The notes: generated by a model from the letters alone, not told the origin. 57,538 bases of DNA from Gnetum montanum (GCA_015680685.1 MNCI01034697.1:1307225-1364762); one strand, 5' to 3'. Shown: positions 33,480-44,620, counted from the stretch's first letter. Translations and numbers: made by a program.

Positions 33480-34470
33480 TTATTGTATGTTGACCAACAG
33501 TTTCTTGTCTGGGCTCTCAGGTTTGTATATTGTCATGACCCCTGAAGGAAAACTTGCATGAATAATATAAGGTCCTTCCCATAGTGTTTGAAATTTAGTA
33601 CATTGTGGCACATATGTGGGATTCCAGTAGAGAACCTTATCTCCTAGTTGATATTTAAATTTCCTAATTCTTAGGTCATGACATTCTTTATTGAATGCTT
33701 TATGCAATTTGTTAGATGACAGGGTAGCTAATCCATTTTCATCTAGCAAGTTAAGGATTACTAACTGTTTTTTTTTGTGCTAGATCAAGGTCAAGGTTGA
33801 GGTCACATGCTGTGGATAGTGTATGGAGCTCAGTTTGAATGGGAAGGATTAGTAATTTACCGTACACTAACTCATAGGGATAGTAGCCTATAGGGAGTTT
33901 CCATGTGGAGCGGTATGCCCAAAGAGCATCATTTAGTTTAGTGCTCCAGTCTCGCCTACACTTGCTAATGGTTCTTTTCAATATCTTCGTAATCTCCCTC
34001 TTGGTGAATTCTACTTGGTCGCTCTCTTGGGGGTGATATGGTGTAGTCAATTTATGCTCAACTCCTAAGTGTTGCATTAATTTCTTAAAAGTTGAACCTA
34101 TGAAGTGTGTACCATTGTTTAAAATAACTACACATGGTACACCAAACCTATTTATGATTTGTTGTTAAACAAATCGTGTAGTTGTAGATGATGTACAATC
34201 TTTAACAGCAACTACTTTAGCCCATTTTTTTAGGTAATCAATGGCAATAATAATATAAAATTTTTCATTGGACATTGGTGTAATCAGCCCCATAAAATCA
34301 ATTCCCCAAATGTTGAAGGGTTCTAATAGTTGAATCCATTGTTGTAGACCCTCCATTCTAGCAATCATTCCCCCATCATGTTGACAGCACTCACAAGATT
34401 GGAAAAAATGATGGGCATCCTGAAATAATGTAGTCCAATAATATCTTGTAAGTAGGATCTTGATGGCCGT
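33480..34470 (-). pseudogene. integrase of D, frameshifted
   Basis: DDE integrase. From right to left: a zinc-binding remnant with DAHHFFQSCECCQHDGG (about 34365-34425); EPFNIWGIDFMGLITPMSNE (first Asp present in GIDF, near 34300); IIAIDYLKKWAKVVAVKDCT; then HKLTTPYHPQESDQVEFTKR with the Glu block, and ALWAYRSTWKLPIGYYPYEL, ELVYGKLLILPIQ. The second Asp block reads NNGTHF, so Asp is replaced by Asn. A stop precedes it near 34165. Between 33751 and 33778 a run of Ts on the plus strand causes a frameshift. The C-terminal part (33480-33749) has KYQLGDKVLYWNP and ends IYKPESPDKKLLVNIQ. Confidence 0.87.
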
Positions 34471-34799
34471 TCATCTCCTAGTGTAATGATCCCCACAAGG
34501 ACCCTCATGAGCACCTTGTAGAACTCGTAGTTGATCTATGTCAAGAACACACCATTGAACCAAGCCATTTGGACACACTTTGTAAAGTTTCCCATTGATC
34601 TTCATAAAGTACTTGGCTTCGTGTAGAAACTATTGTTTCTTCTTAAGGTTTAACTCTTGTGGTGTTTGTTGGGTGAGGAGATAGGTAAGAATGCTACTGT
34701 ACCAGTTTGTCTCCATGGGTGATTGATTATTCACTACATCAACAAAGAGGAATTCATCAGGGAAATAATTAGAAATTGGATTCTCATCCTCTTTGTTGT

Positions 34800-35270
34800 C
34801 CCATTGCAATCAAGATAAATGATCAGCAACTACATTCTTGGTGCCCTTGCGATTGATCATTGTTAAATTGAACTCTTGTAAAATTACAAGCCATTGTATG
34901 ATACAAGGGCTTATCATTGGCTTATTCATGAGGAACCGGATTGCACTATGATCTGTATGTATATATACTTTATATTCCAATACATAGTGTCTAAACTTTT
35001 CTAATACAAACACTACAACCATTAATTCTTTCTCTGTGGTAGTGTAGTTAAGTTGTGCACTAGTGATACTTCTACTTGCATAGTGGATGTAATAAGGACG
35101 CTTCTGGTCATCTAACTATGTAAGTATGGCTCCTAAAGCATAGTTGGATGTGTCAGTCATGATATGGAATTGTTTGGACTAGTCAGGAACTTGGAGAATG
35201 GGTGTTTCTACTAGCTTCTATTTTAGAGTTTGGAAAGTTAATTCACATTCCCTGGTCCACTCAAAAGGTA
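34800..35270 (-). pseudogene. RNase H domain of D, broken
   Basis: The minus strand shows VLEKFRHYVLEYKVYIHTDH, SAIRFLMNKPMISP and FNLTMINRKGTKNVVADHLS. The THDS-type HTDHSAI block with its acidic residue is intact, unlike in C. It is in frame with the integrase upstream segment but separated from RT by a frameshift and several stops near 35040-35270. Confidence 0.82.
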
Positions 35271-36100
35271 CATCCTTTTTCGTTAATTGTACTAATGGTT
35301 TGGCAACCTTTGAAAAGTTCTCAATAAATCTCCTATAGTAGCCAGTATACCCAAGGAATGACCAAATATCTTTAACAGCTTCTAGTTGATGGGTAATTCC
35401 TTGGATAATTTGATTTTCTCGAGGTCTGCCTCTATCCCTATGTGTGAGATTTTGTGCCCTATTACTACACCTTCTTGGATAATCAAATGACTTTTCTACT
35501 AGTTAAGCCTCAAATTGGTTTCTACACATCCTTTTAACACTTGCTCCAACTAGTCCAAGGCTTGATCAAAGTTTGCTTCATAAGTGGAGAAGTCGTCCAC
35601 AAAGACTTCCACACCATTCCCTATCTGCTATTGGAATATGCTTAAAACTAGTTGTTGAAATGTTGTAGGGGTATTGCATAAGCCAAATGACATCTATTTG
35701 TATGCAAACATTCCCCAAAGCTTGGCTTGGTCTTCTAGGGCTATTTGTATTTGGTTATATTCACTATATCCATCCAGAAAACTGTAATAGCGATGCCCTG
35801 CGATGGTGTCTAAGACTTGGTCGACAAATGGAAATGGAAAGTGATCTTTGAATATTGTTGTATTTAGTAGCCTAAAATCTATGCACACCATCCATTTTCC
35901 TCCCTTTTTAGGCACAATAACTAAGGGGCTAACCCATTCACTATCAGCAATGGGATATATGAACCTAGCCTTGAGAAGCTATTTGATTTCTTCCATGACT
36001 ACTTGCTTCAGCTGTAGGTTCAAACACCTCTATGGTTATCTTCAAGGCTTCATGGAGGGGTCGGTGTAAATTCTATGTTGGCATATCCTAGGATCTATTC
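35271..36100 (-). pseudogene. reverse transcriptase of D, broken
   Basis: Blocks in order from the right: LLKARFIYPIADSEWVSPLV, KWMVCIDFRLLNTTIFKDHF, YYSFLDGYSEYNQIQIALED, FGLCNTPTTFQQL and GVEVFVDDFSTYE near 35595-35635. The catalytic FVDD is present. A stop interrupts between FAYK and MSFGLC, and two stops replace a Trp-Glu-type pair after the FVDD block (NLRLN then stops). This is the clearest RT in the window and fixes the lineage as Athila-type. Confidence 0.9.
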
Positions 36101-37010
36101 CAATTAATTTGAGATATGACCAAGCAAAGGCTTTTGACCATCTATTGATTACCTTTAGCAATTCTTCTTTATGTTGAAGAGCAAGCTTAGTGTTGATAAT
36201 TATTGATTTTTCATTTTTAAGGAATGTGTATTCCATACCGATGGGAAATGGTTTCAACTTGAGGGGCTCTTGCTTAAATTTCTTAGGGATTTCCAACTTT
36301 TCCCAATTGACATTTTCAAGGTTAAGACTTGGAAGTTGGCAGTGGACTTGCTCTAATGCATTTATGCTATCGATGTAAGTGCAAGTTAAACCCTCAGTTG
36401 GTTCCATCCATATGAGTGAACTGCATTCTTGATCAGTTGTCAGCCACTAGGTGCCTTCCTATTGTGTGGCTACTACATACAAGCATCTTTGTATGTTGAT
36501 CACTTATGCACACTGATTACATGCAAGCAATGTTAAACTTTGCACAAACCATAACCTCTGCACGTAATTACACCCTGTGTCATTGTATGCAATACATAGA
36601 AATTTTTTCTTCTCAATCTTTCCAAATATATATTCCTTTGATATTTCTAGGGAAAGATCATGGATTCTTACGCATGCATTGATGGTTCTTAGCCATGCTC
36701 TTCCCATTATTATTGGGAAGTACCACTTACCATTGTTCACCTAAATCACTAAGAAGTCAGCTGGGTACGACCACCCACAAATAGTGGTAATAATGTCTTC
36801 CACTAGTCCCAATGGGATAGTGATGGATTGGTCAACCAACTCTAGATGGATGTTGCTCTTTTTCAATGGAGGTAGGTTCCTGGCCTTGTACATTTCTTGA
36901 GAAATCAAGTTGACATCGGAACCTAAATCCAAAAGATCCTTGCATGACGCATTTCTAGCAATTTGTAAGTATATCAGAGGACTCCCGGGATCAAAGAATT
37001 TCCTGGGAAG
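36101..37010 (-). pseudogene. aspartic protease and protease-RT connection of D
   Basis: The minus strand reads SCKDLLDLGSDVNLISQEMY, where DLG (36920-36928) stands for the DTG/DSG active site; DLG is usual in Athila-type proteases. GWSYPADFLVI and IIMGRAWLRTINACVRIHDL follow, then a linker with EPLKLKPFPIGMEYTFLKNE and WSKAFAWSYLKLIGIDP leading into RT. In-frame stops lie near 36740, 36500 and 36408. The upstream block VTDWIKAGHLPRKFFDPGSP is intact, and the frame is open over 36741-37193. Confidence 0.85.
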
Positions 37011-37713
37011 GTGGCCAGCTTTGATCCAATCAGTGACGACATGTGTTAGCATGAATGTATGCATTGAGTGTGGTGGTTGAGTTGAAGGAGACTCCGAAGT
37101 TTTGATTGATACTGAGGCGTCTAAGGAATTAGTTGCTTGTAATTGTAAGGGCTTGGTTGGACTGTTGGTTCTAAAGAAAGGTCTTTTCTTCATGTGGTTG
37201 TTGGAACCAACAGTAGGTTGAGAGTTAATAGCCCTTGTGGCATTACGTTGCTATAGCTCGGTAGTGATTTCACCCTGCATAACTAGAGTAGGTGGTACTA
37301 GAGCTATTGGTGGAGGAGATGTGACTGGATGAGAAGGATGATATGCTTGCAGAATATCACCCCTAGAAGAGGGAGTCCCATAATACCTGCGGGCTTGGTA
37401 GTGAGGTTGAGGAGTGATGTGACCAGTAGAGTCACATGGGGAGATTGGCTGCTACACATAATATCCATACGGGTCAGGTTACCAATAAGGATACTATTGC
37501 CTTGGTGGTGGCATTCCCCATGATTGTGGATGTTGTCACTATTGATATTACTCAATCAGTTGTGGTGGAGTTCCACTAGGATAATATGTTAAGGGTTGGT
37601 GAAACTTCCTTGGGTTAAATTGAGGATAAGGTAACCTTTGGGGTGTTCACCTTTTGTTTAATTGTGGGTTGAGTGCATACACCCCAGACTCTTGTAGATG
37701 TGAGATTACAGGG
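37011..37713 (-). pseudogene. Pro/Tyr/Gln-rich gag-protease linker of D
   Basis: Low-complexity linker with RLPYPQFNPRKFHQPLTYYP, PISPCDSTGHITPQPHYQAR and ARRYYGTPSSRG, shared with A and E. Several Gln/Trp codons have become stops. No domain is recognised. Confidence 0.65.
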
Positions 37714-37751
37714 CAACATCTCTAAGGATGGTCATATTGACATATATCACA
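37714..37751 (-). other. atypical zinc-knuckle-like motif of D
   Basis: The minus strand reads CDICQYDHP, stop, RCCP, then His four residues later: C-x2-C-x3-H-x3-CC, with the stop in place of Lys (AAG to TAG). Confidence 0.6.
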
Positions 37752-37759
37752 TCCACTAT

Positions 37760-39579
37760 CATTGTCTATCTCTAAATCCACAACCTCGTCAATGATGGCA
37801 ACTTTACCCTTACACTTGCTACATGCATGTTCAACCTCTTTTTTTTCTTTTCTCACTACCTTGCTCTCTAAACTCCTCTACTATTTTAGGAATAGTTTGA
37901 AATCTATTATCTAGGGAATCCCACATTTGGTCTACCTTTGCTGAAACTTCTGATGTCATCTCTTGGATAGGAAAGGTTTTCCTATTCACCATCTCTTCGA
38001 GTGGTGACTCTTCTTCATCCTCAAAAACTCTTACTTCCCTCTTCCAAAAGTAAGGATCATGGTTATACTCTTTCGCTCTTTCTCTCTTTCGTAGCTCACC
38101 TTCTTCCTTAGCAACTTGCTCCAATAGTCTTTGAATTTGATGGGACCTAAGCTTGGATATTCTTCCTTGGGCATAAGTCCCAAGGGTTCTTCTCATTTCA
38201 TACCTAAGCCCATCCACGAGATGGTGCAGTTGATCCCTTTGCGAATAACCATGGCTAGAACAACGATGTAATAGTGCATAGCATCGACCCATGGCAGCAT
38301 CCAAGGGTTCATGTCCTCCTTGTTTCCAGCCTTGGATTTGCTTTCGCAAGTTAGACGCTCAGGAGTACATTTGGTACTTCTCATTAAATAGTTCTAACAC
38401 AGTAGTCCACCTATGAATGGATTTTGGTTCTAAATACTGGTACTAGCTTTCCACTTCTTTAACTAGTTCCTGTGAAATCAACTTAAGTTTTTGGCATTCT
38501 TTCTCTATATTTTGTAAGGCACACACATCATGGAATTCTTGTAAGTGATTTTGAGGATCAACTTTGTATCCCCCTTCAAATCGTGGGATATTGTTCATAT
38601 CTAATCTCTTGATCCTACTGTCTTTTTGATGCCTTGTTGGAATTCTAACAGCCTTAATTGTGTCCAACATACTTCGAATAGTGAGTAGGGGTTCATCGTG
38701 ATTGTCTCGTCCATGGCATCTATGATGCCTACTTTGTTCCCTACTCTTCCTTCTTCTATGTCATGACTCTCTAGAGTGCCCTTGTCCCCTTTCCTGGCTA
38801 TTTCGTCTATGACTTCCACTTTTCCTACCTGTATCCCCATGGTCTCTTTCTTTATGATTGCATCCAGATATTGAACGAGAGGGTGAAGGAGATGATGAAG
38901 GTGAAGAAGAAGGAGAACCACCACCATGATGGTGTCTGGTATAGTCTCTTTTGTGGTCTTGGCCCTGATCGTGATTGTGATCAGAATGTCCACCTTTATC
39001 ATGAGCTCATGTCCCTTTTTCGGACCCTTTGTGCCCATGGGTATTAGAACCTAGGTTATGAATAGTGGAATGAAGGTTCTAATACACAACCTCTTGGCCA
39101 AAGTCAAGGGGAGGAACATCGTTGTGTGGGTCACTGCTTGAGGTAGGTTCACCACCCTCATTTTTTCTTAAGACAGGTGGGGCATCCTAGGACCACTTAC
39201 CCTTCAAAGACTTATGATGTCTCTCCTATTGCAAGTCCCTTTGATGTTGTGCCTCTATGGGATGGTATTCTCTTGAGTCATGGTCTTGCACAATGTATTC
39301 TACATGTAAGTGCAGCATAGCAATTCATGTGAGAGCATGAAGAAGCACGCTCGGGACTAAACAATCGGGAGGTAATAATATGTTACCTTCTAAGTCTCAC
39401 CAATGCAATTGTTTGTCTTGATGGAAGATAAAGGTGAAGTCTGGTATATACTCATCGGGATGAATATATACCACTTGAACTTGTTGAGGGACTAGCGGAT
39501 CAATGTCATGTGTATTACACCATCGACTGTTTCTTATTTTAGACCTAGGTAGTGAGGTGCTTTTATATGAAGGAGACAT
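37760..39579 (-). pseudogene. gag: gag of D, broken
   Basis: The start is the Met at 39579 (MSPSYKST), matching the starts of A and E. The N-terminal domain has HPDEYIPDFTFIFHQDKQLH. A Ser/Pro/His-rich spacer (38700-39000) follows, then IKRLDMNNIPRFEGGYKVDP (38550-38620), LDAAMGRCYALLHRCSSHGY (38240-38305), QLHHLVDGLRYEMRRTLGTY and EGELRKRERAKEYNHDPYF, then EVSAKVDQMWDSLDNRF (37905-37965). The frame is open for 172 codons at 37831-38349. Stops include TAG for the Trp of ESWY at 38443 and TGA for the Arg of YSRVS. Confidence 0.88.
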
Positions 39580-39696
39580 ACTTTTCTGTTCAGTGTGCAA
39601 TGTATTCTTGTTTATTATTTTCTCAACCAACCCTAAGGGTTTGTTCCAATGATGTGAATGATTTCATATGTTCTATTTAGCTCATAAACAACTAAG

Positions 39697-39714
39697 TCCC
39701 CAGCAACAGTGCCA
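39697..39714 (-). other. primer-binding site of D
   Basis: The minus strand reads TGGCACTGTTGCTGGGGA, complementary to the tRNA-Asp 3' end with three changes; a one-base spacer separates it from the LTR. Confidence 0.86.
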
Positions 39715-40464
39715 ATGATGAGTGGCGAGATACCCCTACGCTCAACCATATGAATATGAACGTTTCACGCATGATCCAGTTGAATTCCCAAGGACTAAGT
39801 GCTTATGCGCCCTTGTGGAACAAGGATGGGTTGGTTGATCATTGTCTTCCCAAGCTTACGTGTATGCCACGATTGTACGATTAAGTAAGCTTGAGGCATA
39901 TGATTTTTATAGCTTTTATGTTTTTATGCCCTGTGCTAGTAGGGAAGGAGAGAGGTAACTAAGTGAATAATTTAAATTAACTGCTCATTAACTAAGTTCT
40001 AACTAATCCTAACACCAGCATCCATTCCCACTTGTCGTCCACATCGTGAACTAGTGCAACACTGCTGGGATTACCAAATGCTAATCATTACTAGGTTACC
40101 AAACATTACACACATGCTCGAAGTGGTCGCGCTTGTGTAATTTAACAATTTTCTTAATTAATCAAAATGAATTTTTTTGCTAATAACATAAATGTAAAGT
40201 GCATAAAATAAAATAAAACAAAATAAATACATAAGAAATGCATAAAAAAACAAATCTCAAGTGCTACAAGGATGAATCAAAGAGCTCATCTTTATTGCCA
40301 TACACAAGGTGTGCTTAGGTACACAATGCTCAAATAAAGATCCATCCACACTTAGACCTCCTACTATGGGCACTTGAAAAATACTCCAAATTTCAAACAA
40401 ACTATAAGAGTTTCACTACTTAACTGCTAAAAGACTTTCTTCCCAATTGTGTGCCTAGGCACTA

Positions 40465-40472
40465 TATTTATA
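40465..40472 (-). promoter_or_regulatory. TATA box of D 5' LTR
   Basis: TATAAATA on the minus strand, immediately downstream of the 45-bp repeat array. Confidence 0.7.
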
Positions 40473-40488
40473 GGCTTGGGAGCAACTA

Positions 40489-40731
40489 CTCTAATTATTA
40501 GAGTAACCACTTTAATAATTAGAATAACTGCTAAAGTAATTACTAGAGAAACCACTCTAATAATTAGAGTAACTACTAGAGTAACTGCTAGAGTAACCAC
40601 TCTAATAATTAGAGTAACTGCTAGAGTTACTGCTAGTGTAACCACTCTAATAATTAGAGTAACTACTAGAGTAACCACTAGAGTAACCACTCTAATAATT
40701 AGAATAACTACTAGAATAACTGCTCTCATCA
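40489..40731 (-). repeat. 45-bp tandem repeat array in U3 of D 5' LTR
   Basis: Units begin with TCTAATAATTAGA-type palindromes at 40511, 40556, 40601, 40646 and 40691, exactly 45 bp apart, with a partial copy at 40489. Each unit is the palindrome plus 12-bp subunits of the type AGAGTAACTACT. Because 45 is a multiple of three the array stays open on both strands, but it does not encode a protein. Confidence 0.88.
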
Positions 40732-40736
40732 ATGCT
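40732..40736. other. target-site duplication of D, right (ATGCT)
   Basis: ATGCT directly after CTCATCA, pairing with 30537-30541. Confidence 0.9.
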
Positions 40737-40861
40737 CATACTTTTCATGAAAAGTACCTAAACTCTTCCTTTAAATATATCTTAATGGTAATGTTTAACA
40801 CTCATGACTCCTTGCAAGATAACCTAACATGAAATTTGTAAATTTTGTGTTATTCTACTTT
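40737..40861. other. short flank between D and E
   Basis: About 125 bp of non-element DNA; nothing recognised. It ends at the CCTAG target site of E. Confidence 0.65.
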
Positions 40862-40866
40862 CCTAG
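40862..40866. other. target-site duplication of E, left (CCTAG)
   Basis: CCTAG directly before TGATGAGTGG; pairs with 47992-47996. Confidence 0.9.
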
Positions 40867-41673
40867 TGATGAGTGGCGAGGTACCCCTACACTCAACCAT
40901 ATGAATACGAGTGTCTCACGTGTGATCTGGTCAAACTCCAAGGACTAAGTGCTTACGTGCCTGAATGGAACACTCAAGGTTAATCAATCGTTGTCTTCCC
41001 AAACTTACTTGTATTGTCACGGTTGTATGGTTAAGTAAGCTTGAGGTATATGATTTATATAGCTTTTTGTCTTTTTTATGTCTTCTGCTAATAAAGGAGA
41101 AGGAGAGAAGACTAAGTGGCTAACTTACATTAACTATTCATTAACTAGTTGCTAAATGTTCCTAACACCAGTATCTATTCCCACTTGCCATACACATCCT
41201 GAACTAGTGCAACGCTGTTGGGATTACCAAATGCTAATCGTTACTGGGTTACCAAGTGCTAAACATGCTCAAAGTAGTCGTACTAAGTGTATTTAACTAA
41301 GGGGGTTGAAGGTTGAGAGAGATATTAATTAGCTAGGAAATCATTAAACAATAATTAATTACTAATTAGCTTAATTCTGTATGCTGCAAGGTTTATCATA
41401 AATATTGTCTTTATTGCCATACACAAAATTGTGCTCAGGTACAAATTGTTCGAATAAAGATCCGTTCACTCTATGACTCCTACTGTGGCCATACAGAAAT
41501 AATTCTAACTCTGGAATGACTAAACTACAAGAATTTGGCTAAGGGTCTAAGTCTAACTCCTTAGAACAAAGGACGCTACCTCTTATTTATAGAAGATGAG
41601 GCAGGACGCGATATCGCTTATGCGATATCACGTGGTGGATGTGATATCATGTACATGATATCGTGGCTCATCA
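40867..41673 (-). repeat. 3' LTR of E
   Basis: 807 bp, TG...CA. TATA at 41584-41591 (minus). The short U3 holds GCGATATCGCTTATGCGATA and GTGATATCATGTACATGATA palindromes. The 5' copy lacks one palindrome. Confidence 0.92.
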
Positions 41674-43747
41674 TACCTCCATGACTGAATGAAAACTCGT
41701 CCTCGAGTTCCTTACAAAATATTGAGAAGGTATTGGATTATTGACTTGAATGACAGCTAATGGTGAACAAGATGACATGTAAATGGATCAATATTACCAT
41801 ACATGACAACATTAGTGTTCATGCCCACAAGAGTGAACACTATGCACAAGTGACATCCAACCTTATTTAGCAGCTGAGAGAGAAGAGAGAGAGAAAAGAA
41901 CAAGACGTGTTGCTGCCGACGCCAAGATTGCACCTTTCGTTATCCATCCATAACCATGCCATAAATCTTGCTTCTTGCACAACTATTCTAGCACCAGTCC
42001 ATCTTGAGTGTTTTCTCTAGGTCCATTCCATTGTTGTATGATTGCCATCTACACACATAACACAATCACATATGAGCAAGGATAAGTAAATCACAATACA
42101 GTTGATACCTTGCCTTGGTGTAAGGTCCATTGGCTGAGTTGTGATATGGATAATATGGATTCTAGAGATATAACATTGGTGACTACCCAAGGTGTAGGGG
42201 TTAGGAAAAATTGAAAAAATTGGACCAAGGCCCCCATGACTACAAGTGATTCTCCGATAATGATAGGATGGAAAAAGATAAGGAATAAGAAAGATGGAGA
42301 AAAAGAAATAATGATGATGCCAATAAAATGGATGTTAGAGATGGGAATTTACAAAACAAATGTTGATTGCGGTAATGTTTAAAGGAAAGAAGTTAACTGA
42401 TGCACCAAATAGGAATGCTAGTGGGTCCTCCCCAAAGTAGGTTCATGCCCTTTATGCCCTAACAAACTCACATTCAAAGAGTCTGTAGGCTCTAGAAATG
42501 TCATTTGGGAGCAAGAGTTAAAGACTTAACCCCAGGAAATCACCAAAGAGAAAACAATGTATCAACCAAAATATAGACTATTGATACAACTGACAATGAG
42601 GTGGAAAATGGAAAAAGAATGATGGGGAGAAGGGAATAGAATGGAATCCCAAGAACAAGGTAGTGTACAGCCCCTTGTGTATTTATGGTTAATGTGACTA
42701 AGTAGATCTCATTCCAAATCTAGCTGCAAACAATCCACATCTAGTGACGTCGCATTAATATACTTGGCCAATCCATCCACTTGAAGTAATAAGAATGCTT
42801 ACGCCAAAGAGTCAAAATCGTTCCGAAGAAACAAGAAAGGGAAAAGTAGGAAGCGAGAGAGGGCCTTAGTTAGAGGGAACATGTTTGTTTAGTTCCATAA
42901 CCAGTGCTTGTAGCCTAGATGATTATTTTTTCTAAGGGGTGTGCTTTGAATTCTCACTATTTTTTTTTTTTTTTGCATGAGAACCACACCATGCAAAGAC
43001 TTATTTTTATTGGATCAACTTCCCAATAATGGAGCAATGTCGAAATGGTAAGGAAAACTCAAGAAGAAAACATCCAAGAACCCAAGAGAATATCTAGCAC
43101 AAATGCATCAAATCCCTTTGAAGTCATACCCTTTTCAGTCCTTGAGTCCTTCCTTAGTTTGAGAAATGCCCAGTCACCAATTTGTTAATAATTTTATTAT
43201 TAAAGAAAGAGACTATATAGTTCCAAGCCAAAAGAGAACATAGAAATTCATGGATGCATGGATGATGTGGACTCATTGCCTGTTATATCAAAAGACCCAT
43301 ACCTTAGTATCAACATTATAACTCAAAGGTAAAAAGCAAACATTAGCAATCAATAGAATACAATTCATACCACCATCAAGAGCACTTATTAGATGATGAA
43401 TCCAACAAAACAAAAACAACAAACAAAGATAAAATAAGAACAAAAATAAAAATAAACAAAACAAACAATCACACAAAGAAATGAAAAAGTATCAACGATG
43501 TTGCAAAACAAAAACAAGAAAATTTAAAGAAATTTGTAACACAAAAATGTGTAAAAAAAACTTTAAAAAGGAATTGAGGGCTTCAAATGATTAGTAGAGG
43601 TGGTCGTCTCCCCCATGACTGAGTTGGAAGGAGGAGATCTGAAATAGTAAGCAGGGTTGTCCCTTCTCAGAGGTATTATGTGCATTGGCCATTCTAAATT
43701 CATGGAAGGGTTTGGTCTATTGCACATTGACTAACAACCCCTTCTTA
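41674..43747 (-). other. polypurine tract and 3' noncoding region of E
   Basis: Starts with the PPT complement (TACCTCCATGACTG). No credible gene. It shares blocks with D throughout: GGCCCCCATGACTAC near 42230, GTGGGTCCTCCCCAAAG near 42421, and the hairpin at 42938-42990. The A-rich part around 43400-43560 gives a spurious low-complexity frame. It ends at the deletion junction. Confidence 0.7.
42938..42990 (-). other. conserved inverted repeat in 3' noncoding region of E
   Basis: GGTGTG (42938-42943) with CACACC (42985-42990), and TTCTCA (42951-42956) with TGAGAA (42978-42983), around a poly-T loop, with a 7-versus-1 base internal loop. This is the cleanest copy of the structure. Confidence 0.72.
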
Positions 43748-44620
43748 GGACTCTTGTTTGAATTTTTTAGGAATTTCCAACTTCCCTCAGTTGATGCTTT
43801 CGAGGTTAAGGCTGAGAAGTTGGCAACAGACTTTCTCTAGTGTGTCTATGCTTTCAATGTAAGCACAAGTTATTCCCTCAATTAATTCCATGCACATTAG
43901 TGAGTTGCTCTCTTGATCAGCTATCAACCACTGAGTGTCTTCTTGTCATGTGGCTACTGCATACAAACACTTTTGTATAATAATGTCTTGTGCACACTGG
44001 TTGCATGCAGGCAATGCTAAACTTCGCACAATCCATGATCTCTGCACACAATTGCACCCTGTATCATTATATGGAATGCATGGAACCTTCTTCTTCTTGA
44101 TCTTTCCAAACTTTTTCTCTTAGATATTTCCAAGAAAAGATTGTGGATTCATAGGCGTGCATCTATAGTACTTAGCCATGCCCTTCCCATTATTATTAGG
44201 GAGTCCCCTTTATCGTTATTCACTTGTATCACTAGGAAATTAGATGGGTACGACCACACACACACAGTGGTGATGATGTCCTCCACCAGTCCCAAGGGAA
44301 CAGTGATGGACTGGTCGGCCAACTCTAGGTGAATTATTCTCTTCCTTAATGGAGGTAGGTTCCTGGCTTTGTACATTTCTTGTGATATTAAGTTGACTCC
44401 AGAACCTGATTCAGAAGAGCTTTGCATGGCTCATTCCTAGTAATTTGGAGATAGATTAGAGGGCTTCTAGGATCAAAGAATTTCTTGGGAAGGTGGCCAA
44501 CCTTAATCCAGTCAATAATGGCATGTGTTAACATAACTGTATGCATTGAGCTTGGTGTTTGGTTTGAAGAAAGCTCTGAAGCCTTGTTTGATGGGGAGGC
44601 GTTCAAAGATTCAACCACTT
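43748..44620 (-). pseudogene. protease remnant of E, fused to the deletion junction
   Basis: The minus strand reads VTDWIKVGHLPKKFFDPRSP-type sequence (as HAIIDWIKVGHLPKKFFDPR), then GSGVNLISQEMYKARNLPPL, WSYPSNFLVI and IIMGRAWLSTIDARL. A small frame change falls exactly at the active site: where D has DLG, E has lost the Asp-Leu in frame, so the enzyme is dead. The left end contains the start of the protease-RT linker and stops at GGACTCT (43748-43754), where the RT should begin. Confidence 0.8.

Larger units (their letters stand above)
30542..40731 (-). mobile_element. full-length Athila-type gypsy element D (10.19 kb)
   Basis: Bounded by LTRs of 903 bp (3') and 1016 bp (5') and by the 5-bp target duplication ATGCT at 30537-30541 and 40732-40736. 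Internal order on the minus strand: PBS, gag, knuckle-like motif, protease, RT, RNase H, integrase, a 2-kb 3' noncoding region, polypurine tract. Only a modest number of stops and a few frameshifts break it, so it is the best reference copy in the window. The LTRs differ in a 45-bp repeat array in U3 and by a gap of about 35 bp near 30640 in the 3' copy. Confidence 0.93.
39716..40731 (-). repeat. 5' LTR of D
   Basis: TGATGAGTGGCGAG to GCTCTCATCA (1016 bp). On the minus strand: U3 made almost wholly of 45-bp repeats (40489-40731), TATA at 40465-40472, AATAAA at 40291-40296, then U5 with one hairpin unit (CCCACTT ... CGAAGTGG). U5 is shorter than in A because the extra hairpin units are absent. 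Confidence 0.92.

Noticed and set aside
40489-40731. CRISPR-like array (regular 45-bp palindromic repeats)
   Set aside because: Repeats are contiguous without unique spacers, lie inside a plant LTR, and no cas genes exist.
43288-43476. Frame with Phe/Leu-rich segment resembling a transmembrane helix
   Set aside because: It is the complement of the A-rich noncoding tract in E, equivalent to tracts in D and B2.
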